Source: Firmicutes bacterium HGW-Firmicutes-4
GTDB taxonomy: Bacteria; Bacillota; Clostridia; Eubacteriales; Eubacteriaceae
Assembly (NCBI GenBank): GCA_002841405.1
Contig: PGZR01000026.1
Span: 1-46,639 of the forward strand
Reading direction: 5' to 3'
Length of the DNA: 46,639 bases
Part shown: piece by piece, positions 16,044-24,467 of the stretch
How positions within the stretch are numbered: position 1 is the first letter of the stretch
How the letters are laid out: each line of letters opens with the position of its first letter
Program-made: the position numbers and the translations under genes
The notes under the pieces: model-generated
Told to the model about the DNA's origin: nothing
Databases searched by the model: none
What the model saw: only the letters and a program-made list of their open reading frames with translations

Positions 16044-17603
16044 ATGAGTAAGTATATTGCAGGTATCGATGGGGGTACCATGGGTGTTCGTTGTGTTATC
16101 GTAGATTTTAAAGGAAATGAAGTAAGCAGTGCGTATTTTGAGACTCCGACAACGTATCCAAAACCCGGATGGGTTGAGCAAAATGCAGAAGATTTTATGG
16201 ATCTGGCACTTAAATCAACTGAAGCGGCTATTTCTAAAGCTGACATCAAGGGCGAAGACATTGCGTGTGTAAGTTTTACAAACATGCGTTCAACCTTTGT
16301 ACCTGTCGATAAGGAAGGAAACTTCCTACATCCAATTTTTATATGGCAGGATCTAAGAGGCGTTGAAATGTTCCCTTGGATGGAAGAGCGCATGGCCAGA
16401 TATGACATGGACTGGGCTGATCTCTATAAAATCACCGGATTCCCAAAAGGAGCTGTATGGCCATCGTCTAAAGTATATTGGTATAAAAAACATTTCCCTG
16501 AACTCTATGAAAAAACTCATAAGATGGTAACTCCCCAAGCACTTCTTATTAAAGCTTTAGGTGCCGACGGCTGGTATGATGATGATACTGACGCTGGATG
16601 GTGGCAGATTTGTGATGCCGATACATTTGAGTATGTACCAAAATTGGCAGAAGTGTTTGAAGTTGATATAGAAAAGTACCCTAAGAATTACAAACCGACC
16701 ACCAAAGTTGGCGAAGTAACACCTGAAGTTGCAGAAAAAACCGGACTAAAGGTTGGTACTCCCTTAATTATGGGCAGTGGAGATCAGCAATGCGGCGCTA
16801 TCGGGGTTGGTAATGTAGAATCTGGGCTTGCGTCTATCTGTCTTGGTACAGCTGGCCTGGTTATTGGTTACTCTGAGGTACCAGTACGTCATCCAACGGC
16901 AGCCTGCCACGTTCTGGGACATCCCGGAACGGGAAACTGGACAATGGAAGGTCATGCAAGTGCTGCGGCCAGTGCATTTAGATGGGTCAAGAACACGTTC
17001 AGCGATGCAGAAATTCAAGAGGCTTTAAGCAAGAATGTAGATGTCTACGAGATACTCACAGCAGAAGCAGCGGATTCTCCTCCTGGAGCTAAAGGTGCAA
17101 TATTTATGCCTTGGCTGGCAGGCGAAGCCTGTCCTTATTATGATGATAATGCAAGGGCGGCATTTATTGGCATGACATTGGCGCACACGAAAGCTGACCT
17201 GTATCGCGCAGCCATGGAAGGTATTTGCTTTGAAATGAAACAAATGCTCGAAGCACTCAAAGCTGCCAACTTCAAAGAATTTAAACTCCTGCGCGTCACC
17301 GGCGGGGCTGCACGCTCTGATCTTTGGAATCAAATCCAGGCAGACATTTATGGCAGTCCTGTAGAAACTGTGAAGGTAAGTGAAGCTACTGCTCTTGGAG
17401 CGTGTATGTTGGGTGCTGTCGGTGTCGGTATCTATAAGGATATTCACGAAGCCGCTGCCAATATGGTACAAGTCGATAAACGTTTTGAACCCATACCCGA
17501 AAATGTTGAAACCTACAAAGAAGTCTTTAAAATATTTGAATTAGGATTTAACGCATTGAGGAAAGAAACATTCCCGGCAATTGTTACATTCCAGAATAAG
17601 TAG
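16044..17603 (+). CDS. FGGY-family carbohydrate kinase
   Basis: A 519-residue protein of normal family length. Residues 5-11 (IAGIDGGT) are the first ATP loop; the catalytic base is D247 in MGSGDQQCGAIG; CLGTAGLVIG and RVTGGAARSDLWNQIQAD are the second phosphate and adenosine loops. The substrate region SFTNMRSTFVPVD with IFIWQDLRG resembles xylulo-, ribulo- and erythritol-kinase types, but sugar choice cannot be read from it. AAAGGAGC precedes the ATG. It would phosphorylate the polyol or the ketose made by the GldA-like enzyme. A decayed C-terminal copy is at 11480-12083, and two hairpins follow the gene. Confidence 0.9.
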   Translation: MSKYIAGIDGGTMGVRCVIVDFKGNEVSSAYFETPTTYPKPGWVEQNAEDFMDLALKSTEAAISKADIKGEDIACVSFTNMRSTFVPVDKEGNFLHPIFIWQDLRGVEMFPWMEERMARYDMDWADLYKITGFPKGAVWPSSKVYWYKKHFPELYEKTHKMVTPQALLIKALGADGWYDDDTDAGWWQICDADTFEYVPKLAEVFEVDIEKYPKNYKPTTKVGEVTPEVAEKTGLKVGTPLIMGSGDQQCGAIGVGNVESGLASICLGTAGLVIGYSEVPVRHPTAACHVLGHPGTGNWTMEGHASAAASAFRWVKNTFSDAEIQEALSKNVDVYEILTAEAADSPPGAKGAIFMPWLAGEACPYYDDNARAAFIGMTLAHTKADLYRAAMEGICFEMKQMLEALKAANFKEFKLLRVTGGAARSDLWNQIQADIYGSPVETVKVSEATALGACMLGAVGVGIYKDIHEAAANMVQVDKRFEPIPENVETYKEVFKIFELGFNALRKETFPAIVTFQNK

Positions 17604-17668
17604 TAGCGATAAAAAAGCATGAAAATGTTATGAGTGATTTTCTTCTCTCAAAAGCAAAGTTAAACATG

Positions 17669-17692
17669 GGAGGGCATTTGCCCTCCTTATTA
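17669..17692 (+). terminator. Hairpin after the kinase gene
   Basis: GGAGGGCA/TGCCCTCC forms a tight stem followed by TTATTAA. It is a weak tail by itself; a better terminator follows at 17732. Confidence 0.6.
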
Positions 17693-17731
17693 AATATAGA
17701 GTTTCCTCGAAAACTCTAGAGATATGACTTA

Positions 17732-17764
17732 CCAGCGGTTTGAGTGATTGCTGGTTTTTTCTTT
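17732..17764 (+). terminator. Rho-independent terminator
   Basis: CCAGC and GCTGG pair around a 13-base loop and are followed by TTTTTTCTTTT. Confidence 0.65.
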
Positions 17765-17795
17765 TCAGCCAGATTTTTTGGTGCTCAATATATGA

Positions 17796-17946
17796 TTAGG
17801 GTGTCAAAAGTATTTTTCGCCCCATTAATGGTTGAGGTGTCAAAACTCAAAATGAGCAATTTGGCATACAATATATTTATTTTATAACGCAGTTCTTTTC
17901 GACATATTGTATGTAAATCCGGCCAAAATTACTTTTGACACTCTAA
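17796..17946. mobile_element. Mini-element bounded by IS1182-type ends
   Basis: Left end TTAGGGTGTCAAAAGTATTT and right end AAATTACTTTTGACACTCTA are inverted repeats, and outer bases (ATATATGATT against AATCATATATT) extend the match. The 110 bases between contain no coding frame. It looks like a deletion derivative or MITE of the IS left at 10025-10410. Confidence 0.6.
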
Positions 17947-17949
17947 CAA

Positions 17950-18190
17950 ATCATATATTTTAAAATAATCATCGCGAAATATAAATGTCTATATATTGCA
18001 AGAAGCAAAGAATTTTATCTTTCTATCTTATCAAATTGAGACCAGTCTGTCATTTTTTGATATTATTTTACAATCTTTAAAACTGATTGTAATGGGTTAC
18101 AATTGACTGTTGTTGTACTCGGTTTTAATAAGGTGCTATACTGAAATTGTGGAAAGGTTAAGGGAAAATATTATTTACCTAAGCTGCTTA
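17950..18190 (+). repeat. Promoter-region duplication, copy B
   Basis: Copy of 10414-10660. It retains ACAATC-N9-GATTGT (18070-18090), TGTAATGGGTTACA (18088-18101), TTGTAC (18113-18118), an 18-base spacer and TATACT (18137-18142). The aldolase gene that should follow is absent; copy B runs into the HAD fragment. Confidence 0.8.
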
Positions 18191-18191
18191 A

Positions 18192-18346
18192 ATGGATCGG
18201 TTACCTGCTTTTGAAGCATAGGTTAGACGCTTTTTTTATAATAAAGTAATCGTAGAAAATTTTGAGGAAGTGATTGAGCAGGAAAAAATCTGTAAGATAT
18301 TAAGTATTGATGGGATTAGCCCGTTGACAAATGCTTGCCCGAAATC
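18192..18346 (+). pseudogene. HAD phosphatase fragment
   Basis: ATGGATCGGTTACCTGCTTT and the next 135 bases match 13740-13893 inside the intact HAD gene at about 93 percent by eye, with an early TAG. Nothing of motif I or IV is left. Confidence 0.85.
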
Positions 18347-18546
18347 GAAGCAATATGGTCTTAAATAATGGTAATTGCGCTGATATTCGAACATCTTTTA
18401 GCCAATGGTGTTGCTGTTAACCTATCCTGGAAAGAAGATCTTGAACAAATGAACATTGTAATAAAAATCGGGATGTGGTATTGAGGTTGATCAACTAATA
18501 GTCAGGATCCTACCCTTTTTTTCCGCACAATAGTAGATAAAATAAA
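18347..18546. other. Unassigned stretch between HAD fragment and promoter
   Basis: A short frame (18368-18484, MVIALIFEHLLANGVAVN at its start) has protein-like composition but no ribosome binding site and no recognised relative. It is probably another decayed piece. Confidence 0.3.
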
Positions 18547-18614
18547 TTGACAAAATGTTAAACCATGCTACACTGCATGTAAGTACTGGTCATGACTAAT
18601 GCTTACATGCAGTG
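18547..18614 (+). promoter_or_regulatory. Promoter with overlapping 13-bp operator for the transketolase genes
   Basis: TTGACA (18547-18552), 16 bases and TACACT (18569-18574) make a near-consensus promoter. A perfect 13-bp inverted repeat, CACTGCATGTAAG and CTTACATGCAGTG (18571-18583 and 18602-18614), begins inside the -10 and covers the start site. There is no T run, so it is not a terminator. A repressor bound here would block RNA polymerase. The leader to the first transketolase gene is about 240 bases. Confidence 0.7.
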
Positions 18615-18821
18615 AGTTATTAGACTAGGACATTAAAAAATTCATTTCAAAGAGAAGTTGTCTCGGCTATTACAGGCATTAGGTAATTGCGAATAGCAGC
18701 ATACAAAAGATTGCTTATGTCGGTCGGACGGTTCTATGAACTATTTGCGTATTCATTACAAAAATATTTGTTGTTTTTTGGGTTTCGTATTATTTATACA
18801 TAAATATTTAAGGAGAGTTCA

Positions 18822-19667
18822 ATGCAATCAAAAACCATCGAAAGAAAAGCATTTGATATTCGGAAACACATTGTTCATACGGTAATTAATAATGGTGATG
18901 GTCATGCTGGGCCATCATTGTCTTGCACAGATATCCTGGCGACCTTGTATTTTGATATTATGGATGTCAAAGTTGATGAACCCAATTGGTCCTGCCGTGA
19001 TCGGTTTATTCTCAGTGCGGGTCACAAATGTCTGGCACTTTATGGAACACTCATTGAAAAGGGATTTGAAAAAGCTGATGTATTGGAAACATACAATAAG
19101 TTAGGATCAAAAGTACCAGGTCATCCAGACATGAAGAAATTCAATGGCGTTGATTTTAGTTCCGGTGCGTTGGGACACGGTTTGCCAATTGGCGCGGGGA
19201 TGGCTCTTAATGCAAAAATTAAAGGCGAAAAGCATCGTGTTTTTGTTCTGATGGGGGATGGCGAACAGGGAGAGGGATCCAATTGGGAAACGGCAATGTT
19301 TGCAAGTCATCACGGCCTGGATAACCTAATTGGCATCATTGATCGAAACGGTCTTCAAATTAATGGTACTACTCGCGAGGTATTAGACACCCACGATTTG
19401 AGAGAAAAATATGCTGCCTTTGGATGGTCAGTTAAAGTTGTCGATGGACATAATATTGAGGAGCTTCTAAATACGTTCCAATCGATACCTTTTCATAAAG
19501 GGAAACCGAGTCTGGTGATTGCTAATACAATCAAAAGCAAAGGGATGCCTTTTGCCGAAGGAAATGTTAAGTATCACCACTGGAATCCTGGTAAAGAATC
19601 GCAGGAATCAAAAGATGCACTGGACGCACTTGAACGATATGCAAATGATAAAGGATGGATAAAATGA
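18822..19667 (+). CDS. Transketolase, N-terminal (pyrophosphate-binding) subunit, copy 1
   Basis: A 281-residue split-transketolase A subunit. The thiamine diphosphate motif is GDG at 145-147, then EQGEGSNWE, ending at N176-G177 (IIDRNGLQI). The active-site histidines are in GDGHAG (H28), SAGHKC (H68) and PGHPD (H101). It forms a dimer of heterodimers with the B subunit that starts four bases before its stop (ATGA). The reaction moves a C2 ketol unit between ketose and aldose phosphates. GGAGAGTTCA precedes the ATG. Confidence 0.92.
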   Translation: MQSKTIERKAFDIRKHIVHTVINNGDGHAGPSLSCTDILATLYFDIMDVKVDEPNWSCRDRFILSAGHKCLALYGTLIEKGFEKADVLETYNKLGSKVPGHPDMKKFNGVDFSSGALGHGLPIGAGMALNAKIKGEKHRVFVLMGDGEQGEGSNWETAMFASHHGLDNLIGIIDRNGLQINGTTREVLDTHDLREKYAAFGWSVKVVDGHNIEELLNTFQSIPFHKGKPSLVIANTIKSKGMPFAEGNVKYHHWNPGKESQESKDALDALERYANDKGWIK

Positions 19668-20611
19668 CAGTTAAACAGCGAAATCCACGGGATGTATTTG
19701 GGGAAGTATTGTTAGAACTGGGTAGAGAGAATGAAAGTATTGTGGCTGTGTCTTGTGATTCTGGAGCAGGTTCGGGTATGGATCCCTTTAAGCAGACGTT
19801 GCCAAATCAATACTTAGAGGTCGGTATCAATGAACAGAATGCAATTGGTGTTTGTGCCGGATTAGCTGAAGGTGGTTCTATTCCGGTTGTATCAGCTATT
19901 GCACCGTTCATCTCAATGCGTGCTTTTGAGCAGGTGCGTAACGACTTAGGTTATACTAATATGAACGTAAAAGTAATTGGCTCTAGCAGCGGCTTGTCAC
20001 ATTCAGCGCTGGGATCAACACATCAAGCGATTGAAGATTTGTCACTGATGAGAGTCATACCGAACATGGTGGTCTTAAATCCCGGTGATTGTTATGAAGT
20101 GGAAATGTCATTGCGGGAAGCAATTAAACACAAGGGGCCAGTTTATATCAGAATGCCGCGTCACCCTATGGCTGAGCCTTTAGAAGTTTCGCAACGCAAT
20201 TTTAAATTGGGAAAAGGTGAAGTGTTAATGAACACAGGAAATGAGATTGTAATTGCAGTTTCTGGAACATTGACGGTTGATGGTCTAATGACGGGGAAAA
20301 TCCTGGATGAAATGGGATATAGGGTAAAGGTTCTAAATTTTACAACAGTAAAACCATTGGATACAGAGATTCTTTATGAAGCTTATAATGATGCGAAGTA
20401 TTTATTTACTTTAGAAGAACACTCAGAAGTCGGCGGTTTTGGCAGTGCCGTACTGGAAGTATTGGGTCCAGTTAAACAGGGAGGTCCGATTCATATTGTA
20501 GGTATTGCCGAGGGCTCCATTAATACCGGCCCCTATCGGGAATTATTGGAAGCCTACGGTCTTACCTGGGAAAAGGTCGTAGACCGGATTTTAAATGTGA
20601 TTCAAAAATGA
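19664..20611 (+). CDS. Transketolase, C-terminal (pyrimidine-binding) subunit, copy 1
   Basis: This 315-residue B subunit carries the cofactor-activating glutamate E57 in VGINEQNAIG and the pyrimidine and C-terminal domains (VRNDLGYTNMNVKVIGSSSG, SHSALGSTHQAIEDL, EEHSEVGGFGSAV). I take the ATG at 19664, which overlaps the A-subunit stop by four bases and follows AAAGGATGG; a start three codons earlier is less likely. The pair is closest in style to copy 3 (25892-27777), both having SAGHKC and EQ motifs, while copy 2 differs. Confidence 0.92.
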   Translation: MTVKQRNPRDVFGEVLLELGRENESIVAVSCDSGAGSGMDPFKQTLPNQYLEVGINEQNAIGVCAGLAEGGSIPVVSAIAPFISMRAFEQVRNDLGYTNMNVKVIGSSSGLSHSALGSTHQAIEDLSLMRVIPNMVVLNPGDCYEVEMSLREAIKHKGPVYIRMPRHPMAEPLEVSQRNFKLGKGEVLMNTGNEIVIAVSGTLTVDGLMTGKILDEMGYRVKVLNFTTVKPLDTEILYEAYNDAKYLFTLEEHSEVGGFGSAVLEVLGPVKQGGPIHIVGIAEGSINTGPYRELLEAYGLTWEKVVDRILNVIQK

Positions 20612-20638
20612 TATAAAATAGATTTAGAGGAGAAAAAA

Positions 20639-21955
20639 ATGAAGATTGTCGGTTGTACCTTGAATACCTTATTAAATGATGATGTCTCTCTGATTGAGGA
20701 GCAGAAGAGAGATGTTAATCGTATCCTTGATTTCGATTTGCCATTAGGAGAATATGATTTTTTAAAGAAACATGTAAAAAAAATTGGTGTAACCAAGGAA
20801 TTCAGTAATGTTATTTCGACATTTAAAACGCCGGAAAAGGAAACTCCTGAAGGATTTCGGGTAGAATATCGGCTGGAATCCAATGATATCCTGAGAGCTG
20901 ATTTGGTACGAGATATTTCTTATGATAAAAATGGCAAAAAACGACCAACTAATGTGCTTTTTTCAGCTGACTCTGCCAACCCATATGAGTTAAAACCGAT
21001 CAGTAAAATGATAGCTAATCTGACTTGTAATCCCGGTATTATATACGACTTGTTTATAAACAATCCGAAGGCTAATATTGGCAATCAATTTAAAACCCGA
21101 GATGAAGTAATGGAAGAAATCGGGCGGATCTTGGGACCGGGAGCTGACATCAGTGTTGAATTGAATGATCCGTTTGGCAAGTCTGATGCTGAGCTTTTGG
21201 AAGAAGCCGAAAAATTCAAGGAAATGCTTTCCGAATATCGTGTGGTTATTAAGGTTCCGCACACCGGACCGGTTACTAATGCAAACGTTTCAGAACTTCT
21301 TTCAGGAAATAAAAAACTTGGTAAGTCTTTCGCTGATGTAACAACTGAAGGTGCTTTCCGAGGACATAATCTGGCATTGATGCTCCAAGAACATGGCTTT
21401 AGAGTGAACTTTACGTTAATGTTTGAACCATACCAGACGGCGTTAGCATTACAGGCAAAACCATATTTTGTAAACAGCTTCATTCGTCATCGTTTAATGC
21501 AATCAGAAAGCATGAACCTGAACTTAAAGCAATATAATGCAACTGGCGATTCGAAATTCATAAAGAATATCCAGGATATGTTTTTAGAAAAAGATTATCT
21601 TAATATGGATCAGGCTCAAATGGAATTGATGATGGTTAAGAAAATGGCTGAAGACATGTTAAAATATCGTCATTTTAGTAATGCCGAAGGCTCAGATGGA
21701 TTAGATAGTGTACGACATAATTTAAGACTTTTTAAAAACACAAATTTGGATGACACAAGACTTATTATCTGTAGTATGGAAGGTGAATTAAATTATCCGG
21801 ACATTGATAAATTGTTGGTGGAAAAAGAATTTGTAGACCTTGTTCATCGCGTTGTTGTTACGGCAGAGCCAAAGTACCTGGCAAGGTTTACTTCCTGCAA
21901 TCAGGTAGTATCTTATCAACGTCGATTTATGAATGCCGCCAATGGACAAAAATGA
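20639..21955 (+). CDS. Extended transaldolase-like class I aldolase
   Basis: In this 438-residue protein a transaldolase/F6P-aldolase barrel can be traced from about residue 106. LFSADSANPYEL corresponds to the FIDTAN strand (D111). LTCNPGIIYD corresponds to TTNPSLI (N131). VVIKVPHTGPV gives the Schiff-base K205. VNFTLMFEPYQTALALQA with SFIRHR matches the VTLIFSxxQA...SPFVGR region. Some 105 residues before and 140 after the core are extra, whereas bacterial TalC or FSA has about 215-220 residues and TalB about 315. The normal role is C3 (dihydroxyacetone) transfer or cleavage; the extensions suggest another partner or substrate. GGAG is 7 bases before the ATG, and the gene lies 28 bases behind transketolase 1. 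Confidence 0.75.
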   Translation: MKIVGCTLNTLLNDDVSLIEEQKRDVNRILDFDLPLGEYDFLKKHVKKIGVTKEFSNVISTFKTPEKETPEGFRVEYRLESNDILRADLVRDISYDKNGKKRPTNVLFSADSANPYELKPISKMIANLTCNPGIIYDLFINNPKANIGNQFKTRDEVMEEIGRILGPGADISVELNDPFGKSDAELLEEAEKFKEMLSEYRVVIKVPHTGPVTNANVSELLSGNKKLGKSFADVTTEGAFRGHNLALMLQEHGFRVNFTLMFEPYQTALALQAKPYFVNSFIRHRLMQSESMNLNLKQYNATGDSKFIKNIQDMFLEKDYLNMDQAQMELMMVKKMAEDMLKYRHFSNAEGSDGLDSVRHNLRLFKNTNLDDTRLIICSMEGELNYPDIDKLLVEKEFVDLVHRVVVTAEPKYLARFTSCNQVVSYQRRFMNAANGQK

Positions 21956-22076
21956 TAGAAGTTATAAGAGATGACTTACTTTTCCAATAGATTATGTTAT
22001 ACGCGTCTTAGGTGGTCATGATCCATTAGGATTATGTATGATGTTGTGATAATTTATTTGAAAAGAGGTGATGATT

Positions 22077-22742
22077 ATGAGTTATGTGAATATGGAAGCA
22101 ATTCTTGGTGATGCAAGAAAGAATCATTATGCAGTTGGGGCGTTTAATATTGTAAATTACCTTACTGCGAAGGATGTTGTTGAAGCGGTGGAGGAACTTG
22201 GACAACCGATTATTATTCAAACATCGGAAAAAATGTAAAAGCTTTTGAGATCAAAGAGATGAAGGAGTCACACCGTAGGAATTTATTTCCAATACAGCTG
22301 CTTTAGGAATGAAAGTGATCGTATTTGTTGATCATGATGCTCTACAGCCTGATCAAATCGAAATAAATGCTGTGATGGTGGACCCCGTTCTTTATGCTAA
22401 GAAAAATGGGATGAAATTAATTCCAGGAATTGAATTTTCATGTGAAATACAGGTCGAAGATGTCCACATTGTTGTGTTTTTGTGAGATTATACCAATCCT
22501 AAAATAATCCCAATGTATCAGAAGATTGTCAAAAGCAAAATATTTTCCTATCAAAAGCTATTAGATATCCGGGCCAATAGTAGGTATGATATAACTTTGG
22601 ACGAGGTGTTGAATTATGACGATATTCCAAGAAAATCCGAGGTCGTAGAGAACAAAACATTTTTAACCTCATGGCTGAAAAAGGTTATACAAAAGCCTGA
22701 AGTGATGCAAAATTATTGATCAGAAACAACCCTGATTTCAGT
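22077..22742 (+). pseudogene. Aldolase-PHP fusion gene, decayed copy
   Basis: The start (MSYVNMEAILGDARKNHYAV, GAFNIVNYLTAK) matches the intact fusion at 27830-29617, then stops at 22236-22238. After a large internal deletion the PHP part resumes: VDHDALQPDQIEINAVM, IPGIEFSCEIQVEDVHIVV, IVKSKIFSYQKLLDI, and RNNPDFSLN, through several frames and stops. AAAGAGGTGATG before the ATG is a preserved ribosome binding site. Its position after transketolase 1 and transaldolase mirrors that of the intact fusion after transketolase 3. Confidence 0.88.
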
Positions 22743-23146
22743 TTGAATGGAATTATGTTAGATTCTTGTCCAGATATAATTGAAACGATTAAGTATATTA
22801 TTGATCGGTATGGTTTTGATCAGAGAGAATGCATTTATTCGGAACTGTATTGGTGGGGGAGCAAGAAACGTCATCATAAAACCCTTGGTGAGGACAAAGA
22901 AACCCTCATTGATCAAGAAATATTACTGCTAATTTTTATATGATTTTCACGTATTATAACAGCAGGAAGACCCAAGCGGTTCTCATCGGGGATTCCAAAA
23001 CCGATTATCTAACAGTAACAAATGCAGGCATTGATGTTTACGGTGTTACGTTTGGATATGGTGACCCAGAGGTCGCAAGATCATTAAATCTAACCTATTT
23101 TTTTGATCGTATGAAAGAACTTAAAAAAGCCATGGCAAAGTGTTAA
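22743..23146 (+). pseudogene. Phosphoglycolate-phosphatase-like HAD remnant
   Basis: NGIMLDSCPDIIETIKYIID corresponds to the DGTLVDSxPDI start of Gph-type phosphatases, with the catalytic DxD lost. A frameshifted middle follows (KTLGEDKETLIDQ), then VLIGDSKTDYLTVTNAGIDV and YGVTFGYG (motifs III/IV, C-terminus). It joins the PHP remnant without a gap, so both were trimmed by one deletion. No intact copy is in the window. Confidence 0.75.
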
Positions 23147-23207
23147 GATCATTACGGTGCTGCCCTAAGACACCACCGAAGCTGAAATCAGATCTGGTTG
23201 TCGTTAG

Positions 23208-23238
23208 GCAGCAGCCTAAATTAGGCGGCATTTTTTTC
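23208..23238 (+). terminator. Probable terminator
   Basis: GCCTAAATTAGGC is self-complementary, extended by CAG/CGGC, and followed by ATTTTTTT. Confidence 0.6.
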
Positions 23239-23618
23239 CGCTACACCCTATATGAAATGCCATTAAGAGATGATTAACCGGCGAAGTGTGAATCTTTTAG
23301 TGGCATTTTCCTTTCTCTCAATTTCTTATAATCATTATATCCGTCAATCTCTGGACAGGCGAGCCCATCTACTTTAGGGCTTGGGGGTAGCGCTAACAGT
23401 AACAAAAAAAATAGTTTAAGCTTGATGAAATAAAAATACAAAAAATATTTGGATGCTTAGTACAATTGTGCTTATGCGAGAGAATCAGAATTGCTTTAAA
23501 AATTCAGTGTGTTCAAATATTTACAGGAATCGCAATAATCGGTATCATTTATTCAGAAGAATTGACAAATGCACGTGAAAAAAATTCTGGAGTTATTACA
23601 ACAAAGAAAGGAAATTTT
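23239..23618. other. Leader and intergenic stretch before transketolase 2
   Basis: No gene is visible. A hairpin GCCC/GGGC with GGGGGTAGCGCTAAC follows at about 23360-23400, and TACAAT at 23461-23466 is a possible -10 without a good -35. A frame continuous with the transketolase reaches back to 23466 but lacks a ribosome binding site there. Confidence 0.4.
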
Positions 23619-24467
23619 ATGAAGAAAATAAAAAGTATTGAAGTTTTGGCAGCAAAAATAAGAAGATGGATTATTGAAGAAGTTTATTCAGCTAAAAGTG
23701 GACATCCAGGAGGATCATTATCCTGCGCAGATTTTCTTGCCTGTGTTTATGAAAAATATTTAAATTTTGATAGCAACCATCCTGAAATGATTGATCGAGA
23801 CAGAGTAGTATTATCAAAAGGTCATTGTGCACCGGCACTTTATGCAGTTTTAGCACTTAAAGATTACTTTCCACTAAATGATTTGAAAACGTTTAGAAAA
23901 ATTGATAGTTACCTGCAAGGACATCCATGCATGAAGAGTATTCCTGGGGTTGATATGTCGACAGGATCGCTGGGACAGGGTATTTCAGCGGCTGTTGGAA
24001 TGGCATTGGCTTCGAGAGCGGAAAAATATGATAATTGGATTTATGTAATCCTCGGAGATGGAGAACTCCAAGAAGGTCAGGTTTGGGAGGCTGTAATGTG
24101 TGCAGCACATTATGGTTTAAATCGATTGGTAGCTTTCGTAGATTTGAACGGATTGCAAATTGATGGGAATACCGCTACGGTGATGAATGTCGGTGATGTT
24201 GCCAAAAAATTTAAGGCCTTTGATTGGAATGTGCTAAGTCTTGATGGGAATAATGTGAGCGAATTAGACATGGCACTTGATACTATTCATAGGGCTAAAA
24301 CCGATAAACCGACGGTAATTGTAGGCAATACAATTAAAGGAAAAGGTGTTTCGTTTATGCAAGGTCAATATCAGTGGCATGGAAGTACGCCTAATCAGGA
24401 ACAATATGAAACAGCCGTTTCGGAACTGGATGCAAAAATTAATGAATTGGAGAAATGTCATGAGTAA
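23619..24467 (+). CDS. Transketolase, N-terminal subunit, copy 2
   Basis: A 282-residue protein. The thiamine diphosphate motif is GDG at 146-148 with N177 in FVDLNGLQID; SAKSGHPGGSLSCAD, LSKGHCAPALY and LQGHPCMKSIPG carry the active-site histidines. The classical SGHPGGSL and KGHC wording makes this the copy closest to ordinary transketolases; copies 1 and 3 have SAGHKC. I start at the ATG 23619, eight bases after AAAGGAAA. The B subunit starts inside its last codons. Confidence 0.92.
   Translation: MKKIKSIEVLAAKIRRWIIEEVYSAKSGHPGGSLSCADFLACVYEKYLNFDSNHPEMIDRDRVVLSKGHCAPALYAVLALKDYFPLNDLKTFRKIDSYLQGHPCMKSIPGVDMSTGSLGQGISAAVGMALASRAEKYDNWIYVILGDGELQEGQVWEAVMCAAHYGLNRLVAFVDLNGLQIDGNTATVMNVGDVAKKFKAFDWNVLSLDGNNVSELDMALDTIHRAKTDKPTVIVGNTIKGKGVSFMQGQYQWHGSTPNQEQYETAVSELDAKINELEKCHE

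Noticed and set aside
23340-23420. Riboswitch-like fold before transketolase 2
   Set aside because: Only one clear short hairpin is visible; no known riboswitch core could be matched.
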